In this document: one piece after another, positions 59,817 through 64,000 of the stretch
Layout: every line of letters starts with the position of its first letter
Numbering within the stretch: position 1 is the stretch's first letter
Assembly (NCBI GenBank): GCA_049889815.1
Contig: JBMHCR010000021.1
Span: 62,001 to 126,000, forward strand
DNA length: 64,000 nucleotides
From: JBPOFY01 sp049889815
Lineage (GTDB): Bacteria; Verrucomicrobiota; Verrucomicrobiia; Opitutales; Coraliomargaritaceae
Direction: 5' to 3'
Program-made: the position numbers and the translations under genes
The notes under the pieces: model-generated
Database searches by the model: none
Seen by the model: the letters and a program-made list of their open reading frames with translations, nothing else
What the model was told of the DNA's origin: nothing

Positions 59817-60137
59817 ATGAGAAGAAAGACACTAGAAGAAGAATTAGAATCGATTTTAGAGATTGATGAATGGGAATTTGAGGATCAACGAGGAATAGAA
59901 TCCTTTAAAGAATTCATGACCGAAAGGATTGGATTTGGACCAGTGGTAAAATCAGGAAGTTTATTGATTCTTGGTCGATTGAAAATGTTACAATCGAAAA
60001 TCAAAAACGAGAATGATGTCCGAGAGAAAATATCCCTTTTGGGATTACAGAATCTTTATCTTGGAGGATTATTATCCATATCAATTTCTGTGGATATGAA
60101 GGATAAAAGTATTCTGAGAAAAGGTCGTATAAAATGA
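59817..60137 (+). CDS. Small hypothetical protein
   Basis: A 106-residue protein, acidic at the N-terminus (KTLEEELESILEIDEWEFEDQRG) and with two moderately hydrophobic segments (GPVVKSGSLLILGRL and GLQNLYLGGLLSISISV). No family recognised. First gene of a run of overlapping plus-strand genes; its stop overlaps the next start in ATGA. Confidence 0.5.
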   Translation: MRRKTLEEELESILEIDEWEFEDQRGIESFKEFMTERIGFGPVVKSGSLLILGRLKMLQSKIKNENDVREKISLLGLQNLYLGGLLSISISVDMKDKSILRKGRIK

Positions 60138-60295
60138 GGATTAGAACTCTGAATCAATTGGTTCAAATGATTCAAAAAATCTCACGACAAAAACCCTCAA
60201 TATCTCAACTTAAAGAAATAGATGATTTGGAAAAAAATATATCAGACCATTTGTCACAAATTAAAAAAGACCTTCTCAAAAAGTTACGAAATTGA
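60134..60295 (+). CDS. Very small coiled-coil-like hypothetical protein
   Basis: A 53-residue frame (MRIRTLNQLVQMIQKI to KKDLLKKLRN) whose ATG overlaps the stop of the previous gene (ATGA), which argues for translation. It is lysine- and leucine-rich and helix-like. The next frame begins 74 bases before its end in another phase. No family recognised. Confidence 0.35.
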   Translation: MRIRTLNQLVQMIQKISRQKPSISQLKEIDDLEKNISDHLSQIKKDLLKKLRN

Positions 60296-60425
60296 AGAGG
60301 TTGATTGGGATGGTGATACTTGGATTGAAGATGAGGTAATGGGATTTGATCCTGATAACTTAACCTTCAAATCGATTTGGAAAGACATCGATTCCTGGGT
60401 CAGAAAAAAAGTTAAAAAAAGTTAA
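60222..60425 (+). CDS. Small acidic hypothetical protein, overlaps previous
   Basis: A 67-residue frame with an acidic, tryptophan-rich middle (EIEEVDWDGDTWIEDEVMGF) and a basic C-terminus (SWVRKKVKKS). It overlaps the preceding frame by 74 bases in a different phase. It may be a separate gene, or the second half of a gene with a frameshift near the A-rich stretch around 60265. Function unknown. Confidence 0.35.
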   Translation: MIWKKIYQTICHKLKKTFSKSYEIEEVDWDGDTWIEDEVMGFDPDNLTFKSIWKDIDSWVRKKVKKS

Positions 60426-60716
60426 TTTTTTTTCAATTTTTTAGGTCGTCCGAGACTAAATAAGTGTGTGAGAGAGATAAAAAATTACACACCAAATGTT
60501 AGTTTCATAAGGGGTTATTATGGGTTCAAAATTAGTGATAATTTTAACCCCCTTTGGAGACTAAATAACCGTGTGAGTAAAATTAAAAAAATAATAACAA
60601 ATTTTTTTTTAAGGATAATTGTATCCAAAAATAACGAACGATTATCCCTCTCACCATTTATCACGAGATGTGATGAATGAATCTAAAATAATAAAAATAA
60701 AGAAAGACAAAATATA
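60426..60716 (+). other. AT-rich intergenic region with direct repeats
   Basis: Two 21-base direct repeats (60452-60472 and 60557-60577, differing at two bases) begin GAGACTAAATAA and end GTGTGAG, 105 bases apart. Long A and T runs surround them. A GTG-started frame of 70 codons (60468) crosses the region but has poor features. The repeats could be binding sites or an origin for the element. Confidence 0.4.
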
Positions 60717-61253
60717 ATGAATACAAAAAACAATCCATCCGATCAAATCATCCACGAAGAATTAGGATTAATTGAAGACAAGAATCTCTTAGTTGAAAAT
60801 CAAATCGATTTTTTGAGATATGAGATGAATACAATGTTAGATTATTTGGGGAATAATTATCTCTCCAGATATGAATGTAAGGAACTCATCACCTCCGAGA
60901 AACCTCTTAAATCAGAGATAGTCAAAAAGGTTATTGAGAATACTAACCTTCAATTAGATCCAGAAGATTTTAAAAATCTCAGGACATACTTTAGATACGA
61001 GTTCAATTTACGGATGAGATCTATGAAACTCAATGTGATCGAAAATATTATACAGGAAATATCCTATCAGATTGATAACATTGAAATCCCAGAAGATGAC
61101 CGAGAATTCCAATCTTATATGAATCAATTGGAGAATCTCACAAAGTGGATAACGAGTGAGTTCGAATCGTTTTATACTCTTACTGAAGAGTTAATTCCGA
61201 TGAAAAATAGAAGTCCACGATTTGTAACAATAAAGGAGTTAAGAGAAGAATGA
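60717..61253 (+). CDS. Helical hypothetical protein
   Basis: A 178-residue protein, almost entirely charged helices (ELGLIEDKNLLVENQIDFLRY; SMKLNVIENIIQEISYQIDNI), probably forming coiled coils. No family recognised and no membrane segment. A ribosome site (AAAGGAG at 61232) inside its end serves the next gene, which starts in an ATGA overlap. Confidence 0.5.
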   Translation: MNTKNNPSDQIIHEELGLIEDKNLLVENQIDFLRYEMNTMLDYLGNNYLSRYECKELITSEKPLKSEIVKKVIENTNLQLDPEDFKNLRTYFRYEFNLRMRSMKLNVIENIIQEISYQIDNIEIPEDDREFQSYMNQLENLTKWITSEFESFYTLTEELIPMKNRSPRFVTIKELREE

Positions 61254-61588
61254 ATCTATCGAGTTTTATAAGAGAGAAGAAAGATTTATCTGACCTTGAA
61301 GAAACACAAATGAATCGGTGTTACGATTGGTTATTTGATCATCAAAGAAGATGTAAGGAAGATGTCGAAAATCTGGAAAAACGAATTCCAAGAATGGTTA
61401 ATGGATATTCAATCTGTGAATCAAAAGTTCGATTAGAAAGTAGTCGTCGATTCGAAAAACTTTATTCGGATTTTATGAAATATATCGATGAAGAAATAAA
61501 GAGTAAGAAGGATTTAGATCACATTCTTGAATTCGTAAAATATTTTGGTGGAAAGGAGATTTATGAAAAAGACATGGATTTCAGATGA
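61250..61588 (+). CDS. Small hypothetical protein
   Basis: A 112-residue charged helical protein (RRCKEDVENLEKRIPRMVNG and EIKSKKDLDHILEFVKYF). Start overlaps the previous stop by four bases and is preceded by AAAGGAG. No known domain. Part of the translationally coupled set. Confidence 0.5.
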   Translation: MNLSSFIREKKDLSDLEETQMNRCYDWLFDHQRRCKEDVENLEKRIPRMVNGYSICESKVRLESSRRFEKLYSDFMKYIDEEIKSKKDLDHILEFVKYFGGKEIYEKDMDFR

Positions 61589-61862
61589 TAAATTTTACCG
61601 GAATTGTATCATCGAAAGAATAGATGAAAACAGATTGGAAATCTTAAAATATCAAAAGGATCTATACGGGAGAAAACTTTCTCCCGTGATCCACACTTAC
61701 ATAAAAACTTATTACGAAAATTGGTTAAAAGGATTTCGAATAATTCAAGACTCCGTAGAATGTAAGGATACGAAATACGAAGACCTGACACTCATTGATA
61801 ATCGATTAGTCAGGGATCGATCCATTAGGAGTGTGGATTGGTTTTTAACGATTAGGGAATAA
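61563..61862 (+). CDS. Small hypothetical protein
   Basis: A 99-residue protein from the ATG at 61563, chosen because AAAGGAG (61552-61558) lies just upstream; the frame opens earlier. It is basic and tyrosine/arginine-rich (CIIERIDENRLEILKYQKDL; IHTYIKTYYENWLKGFR). No family recognised. It overlaps the previous gene by 26 bases. Confidence 0.5.
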   Translation: MKKTWISDDKFYRNCIIERIDENRLEILKYQKDLYGRKLSPVIHTYIKTYYENWLKGFRIIQDSVECKDTKYEDLTLIDNRLVRDRSIRSVDWFLTIRE

Positions 61863-61934
61863 TCGAATTATATAAATAATTATAATCTAACTAAATTATA
61901 GAAAGATTATTTTAGAATCAGAAATTTTGTTAAA

Positions 61935-62429
61935 ATGATAAATTCAACCATCCAACCTATACAAAAATCTAATAGAGAATTTCTTAATACAGAATGGGAT
62001 AATGAAACTTTAAAGAGATCTCTGGGATTAACTTTAACTATGAAACAATGGAATAATGGAATTTCATTGGATGATAAAAGGAGTGATAGAAATTTTACTC
62101 ACTTTATGAATCGATTGGAAAAGAGAGTTTTCGGTTCTTCAGGAAAGAGATATGGGAAAAGAATTAAACGATTCCCCACTCTCGAAAGGAAGAATGGAAG
62201 ATTCCATGTCCATGTATTGATTGAAAAACCTAAATTTAATGATGGGACAATCTTGGATCAGGATACTTACATTAAGTTAATCAATGATTGTTGGGGAGAA
62301 ACCTTTTTTGGATATGACCAGGTCTATATCAGTCCTTTAGATGATTTGAATCCTCGTGGATGGGGTGAATACATAACAAAAATACCAGATTCGGAAGATA
62401 ATCGAGTGGATTGGATTAATGTTAGATAG
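61935..62429 (+). CDS. HUH rolling-circle replication initiator (Rep-like)
   Basis: A 164-residue protein with the three motifs of HUH Rep endonucleases: motif 1 LGLTLTMKQW (residues 30-39), motif 2 RFHVHVLIEKP with H91 and H93, and motif 3 GWGEYITKIP, where Y146 is the presumed nicking tyrosine followed by K149 (YxxK). It would nick one strand at an origin and drive rolling-circle replication or transfer of the element. It is shorter than most Rep proteins and has no helicase domain. Relaxase-like transfer is another possibility. Confidence 0.7.
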   Translation: MINSTIQPIQKSNREFLNTEWDNETLKRSLGLTLTMKQWNNGISLDDKRSDRNFTHFMNRLEKRVFGSSGKRYGKRIKRFPTLERKNGRFHVHVLIEKPKFNDGTILDQDTYIKLINDCWGETFFGYDQVYISPLDDLNPRGWGEYITKIPDSEDNRVDWINVR

Positions 62430-62767
62430 GATTTCAGAGTAAAAGTCTCACTTCCTTAGTCCATTTCATTTAAATACTTATTGAATCAGGGAAATCACAA
62501 AGGATTTCTTTAATACTTCGTATTATCTAAAATTAAGAGAGATAATATTACCCACTAATTCCACATCCAAATAAGGGATAATCTAACTTATTATAAAATA
62601 GGAATTATATAATCAATGTCTGTAAATACCTAATAATGAGTGTTTTACAACATTTAACTATTTACATCCCTTCAAAAACTGGTTATACTACGATTATATT
62701 CACTAATAAATATAATCACTAGGAGGTCGTTGAGTCGGTCTTCAATAACTCAGAAAAAAGGAAAAAT
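62430..62767 (+). other. Regulatory region between rep and the tyrosine recombinase
   Basis: About 340 AT-rich bases. GATTATATT (62692-62700) and AATATAATC (62709-62717) are a perfect 9-bp palindrome with an eight-base loop, followed at once by a strong AGGAGG (62721). A 14-codon TTG-started frame (62730-62774) runs from it and ends overlapping the recombinase start, so it may be a leader. The palindrome is a good operator candidate. Confidence 0.4.
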
Positions 62768-63397
62768 ATGTTAAAAGGATTAACCAAACAGATGAAAATC
62801 ATCACCCCTCGACAAGAAGAACAGATTTTAAATTACATTCATCAGAATTCGAGATATCCAAAGAGAGATAGAGTGATTTTTCTACTTTCTCTTAAATCAG
62901 GACTCCGATCAAAAGAGATTTCCCATCTTAAATGGAATATGATCTTGGACAATGAAGGAAACTTTATGGATTCGATCCATCTAACGAATGATTGTTCTAA
63001 GGGAAAATCAGGAGGAAGAATCATCCCTATCAATTCTCGATTAAAGAATTCATTGATCGATCTACTCGGTGAAAATTATAACCGAAACCAAACTTGGATG
63101 ATCGATTTAATTTCTGATTATGTGATCACAACTGAAAGAAGTCGTAGAAAGACGGGAACGACTCCACAAGTCATCACGAATTTCTTCCACAAACTCTATA
63201 TGGGAATGGGAATGTTTGGATATGGTTCCCATTCTGGAAGAAGGACATTTATAACAAGGACTTCTCGAAAGATTAATGAGGTCGGAGGATCTATGAAGGA
63301 TATTCAATATCTCTCAGGACACAGTTCACTTCAAACGACTCAAAGATATATTGAACACGATCCCAAATCTCAATTGAAGGTGGTTGAATTGGTTTAA
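62768..63397 (+). CDS. Tyrosine recombinase, catalytic domain only
   Basis: A 209-residue integrase with the full active-site set: R47 in KSGLRSKEIS, a beta-hairpin lysine near K78/K80, H155-x-x-R158 in SHSGRRTF, H185 in LSGHSSLQTTQRYI, and the nucleophile Y194. The N-terminal SAM-like core-binding domain of typical integrases (about 90 residues) is missing. Start is preceded by AAAAGGAAAAAT. The gene ends 48 bases before the right repeat, the usual place for the integrase of an element, so it is the best candidate for the enzyme that inserted it at glmS. Confidence 0.85.
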   Translation: MLKGLTKQMKIITPRQEEQILNYIHQNSRYPKRDRVIFLLSLKSGLRSKEISHLKWNMILDNEGNFMDSIHLTNDCSKGKSGGRIIPINSRLKNSLIDLLGENYNRNQTWMIDLISDYVITTERSRRKTGTTPQVITNFFHKLYMGMGMFGYGSHSGRRTFITRTSRKINEVGGSMKDIQYLSGHSSLQTTQRYIEHDPKSQLKVVELV

Positions 63398-63444
63398 GGA
63401 GGAACTAAATGGTTTGGAAGGTAATTTGGTTTTACTAAATGACC
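63396..63444 (+). promoter_or_regulatory. Ribosome site before the right repeat with no downstream gene
   Basis: A perfect AAGGAGG (63396-63402) lies six bases before an ATG at 63409, but that frame ends after nine codons. An overlapping frame with a TTG at 63414 stays open through the repeat to a TAA at 63465. The site looks wasted in the integrated state, but it would face the left-end frame if the element were circular. Confidence 0.4.
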
Positions 63445-63464
63445 GAATAGTTTATTGTGAATAT
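63445..63464 (+). repeat. Right attachment repeat (attR)
   Basis: GAATAGTTTATTGTGAATAT, one base different from the left copy. It lies between the tyrosine recombinase (48 bases upstream) and the serine recombinase start (six bases downstream). Confidence 0.8.
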
Positions 63465-63470
63465 TAAATA

Positions 63471-64000
63471 ATGGGAAAACAAAAAGATATTCTTCATATT
63501 TACACCAGAGTTTCGACCGAAATCCAAACGAAGGGAACTTCTTTGGATGAACAAAAAAGAATCGGATTAAAACTCTGTAAAGAGAATGGATTGAAACCCT
63601 TAATTTATAATGAGGGTGGAAAATCTAGTAATTATGAAACTTGGGAGAATCGTCCAAAGATTCAGGACATAATGTTAGGTATTGAAAGTGGTAAAATTAA
63701 AAACCTCTACTCTTTCGAACCTGATAGAATTTCCAGAGACGATATCTTTTGGAATAATTTCCGAACAATTCTCATTAAGAACGAAGTTACCTTCTATACG
63801 AGAAACGGAAAATATTCATTTAACAATCCAACCGATAAATTGATTTTCAATATCTTATCTTCTCTTGGTGAATATGATAACCAATTGAGAATGATAAGAA
63901 CCCATCGAGGAAAAATGAATAAGATTAAGATGGGTTACTGGAGAGGTGGAGAAACTCCATTTGGATACAAACTCGAAGATAAGAAACTGGTTGAATGTAA
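63471..64000 (+). CDS. Large serine recombinase, N-terminal part
   Basis: A frame starting ATG at 63471 and still open at the right edge (176 codons). HIYTRVSTEIQTKGTSLDEQ has the catalytic serine at S15 and the arginine-rich active-site helices follow (FEPDRISRDD). GEYDNQLRMIRTHRGKM and the ETPFGYKL turn mark the junction to the recombinase (DNA-binding) domain, typical of large serine integrases. No Shine-Dalgarno is visible before its ATG. It is AT-rich and probably belongs to a second element stacked beside the first. Confidence 0.85.
   Translation, partial: MGKQKDILHIYTRVSTEIQTKGTSLDEQKRIGLKLCKENGLKPLIYNEGGKSSNYETWENRPKIQDIMLGIESGKIKNLYSFEPDRISRDDIFWNNFRTILIKNEVTFYTRNGKYSFNNPTDKLIFNILSSLGEYDNQLRMIRTHRGKMNKIKMGYWRGGETPFGYKLEDKKLVEC

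Larger units (their letters stand above)
56586..63464. mobile_element. 6.86-kb AT-rich integrative element at the glmS 3' end
   Basis: Bounded by GAATAGTTTATCGTGAATAT (56586-56605) and GAATAGTTTATTGTGAATAT (63445-63464), 6859 bases apart. Base composition falls sharply at the left repeat. Arginine codons become AGA-rich and no host-type gene occurs inside. Contents in order: serine-recombinase C-terminal fragment, HaeIII-like restriction enzyme and methyltransferase, two exported proteins, a chain of small unknown genes, a HUH Rep, and a catalytic-domain tyrosine recombinase ending 48 bases from the right repeat. Integration at a gene 3' end with preservation of that gene is typical of tyrosine-recombinase elements. 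Rep suggests a rolling-circle stage. Confidence 0.8.

Noticed and set aside
60468..60680. 70-codon GTG-started frame in the element
   Set aside because: It crosses the direct-repeat region, has no ribosome site and no family features; treated as non-coding.
56586..63464. Tn7-like transposon, because insertion is behind glmS
   Set aside because: No tnsA-E homologues occur, the repeats are 20 bp and overlap the stop codon, and the element carries a tyrosine recombinase near its end.

Overview
The window is a bacterial chromosome segment, probably from Verrucomicrobiota and most likely a marine Opitutae (Coraliomargarita/Puniceicoccales-like) organism. I infer this from gene content and protein style: a LacI-AraC type xylose regulator next to xylA/xylB, a 2-keto-3-deoxygluconate kinase and aldolase pair, a long nuo operon, metW-metX, Mpl, and many exported TPR or hypothetical proteins of that group. 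The taxonomic call is an inference. Roughly 1-56.6 kb is ordinary, moderate-GC, densely coded housekeeping DNA. From about 56.6 kb to the right edge the DNA is strikingly AT-rich, with AGA/AAA/AAT-heavy codons, and is clearly foreign.

Layout of the host part: an AsmA/YdbH-like envelope protein (0.2-2.2 kb); a truncated AraC regulator, kdgK and eda (2.5-4.7 kb); envelope proteins, a polyprenyl synthase, a lytic transglycosylase and the GTPase EngB (4.7-8.9 kb); xylR, xylA and xylB (8.9-13.2 kb); a methionine set metW-metX / metF (14.2-17 kb), with metY at 22.7-24 kb; tRNA-Phe, mpl and an M24 peptidase (17.6-20.4 kb); a 13.5-kb nuo operon on the minus strand, nuoB to nuoN, with no nuoA (24-37.6 kb); an ABC-2 export operon with acylphosphatase (38.6-41.5 kb); a possible sigma-like pair, a PhoD-like protein lacking its metal ligands, and TolB (41.7-46.1 kb); purD, an S41-like exported protein, an LMW phosphatase, leuB and alaS (46.3-53.3 kb); glgC and glmS (53.4-56.6 kb).

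The most interesting region begins exactly at the glmS stop codon. A 20-bp direct repeat with one mismatch (GAATAGTTTATYGTGAATAT) lies at 56586-56605, overlapping the last codon and stop of glmS, and again at 63445-63464. It delimits a 6.86-kb integrative element. The element carries the C-terminal part of a serine-recombinase-like gene without a start, a divergent HaeIII-type (predicted GGCC) restriction-modification pair, two small exported proteins with duplicated signal-peptide DNA, a chain of small overlapping unknown genes, a small HUH rolling-circle Rep protein, and a tyrosine recombinase reduced to its catalytic domain. Six bases past the right repeat a large serine recombinase gene begins and runs off the window, so a second element seems to be stacked at the same site.

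If the 6.86-kb segment circularises through the repeats, the reading frame of the left-end recombinase fragment becomes continuous with an open frame, and possible start codons, at the right end. Reading frames across the junction would therefore differ between the integrated and excised states. This combination (glmS 3'-end target, rolling-circle Rep, minimal tyrosine recombinase, restriction-modification cargo, stacked serine-recombinase element) is the best candidate for an undescribed system here.
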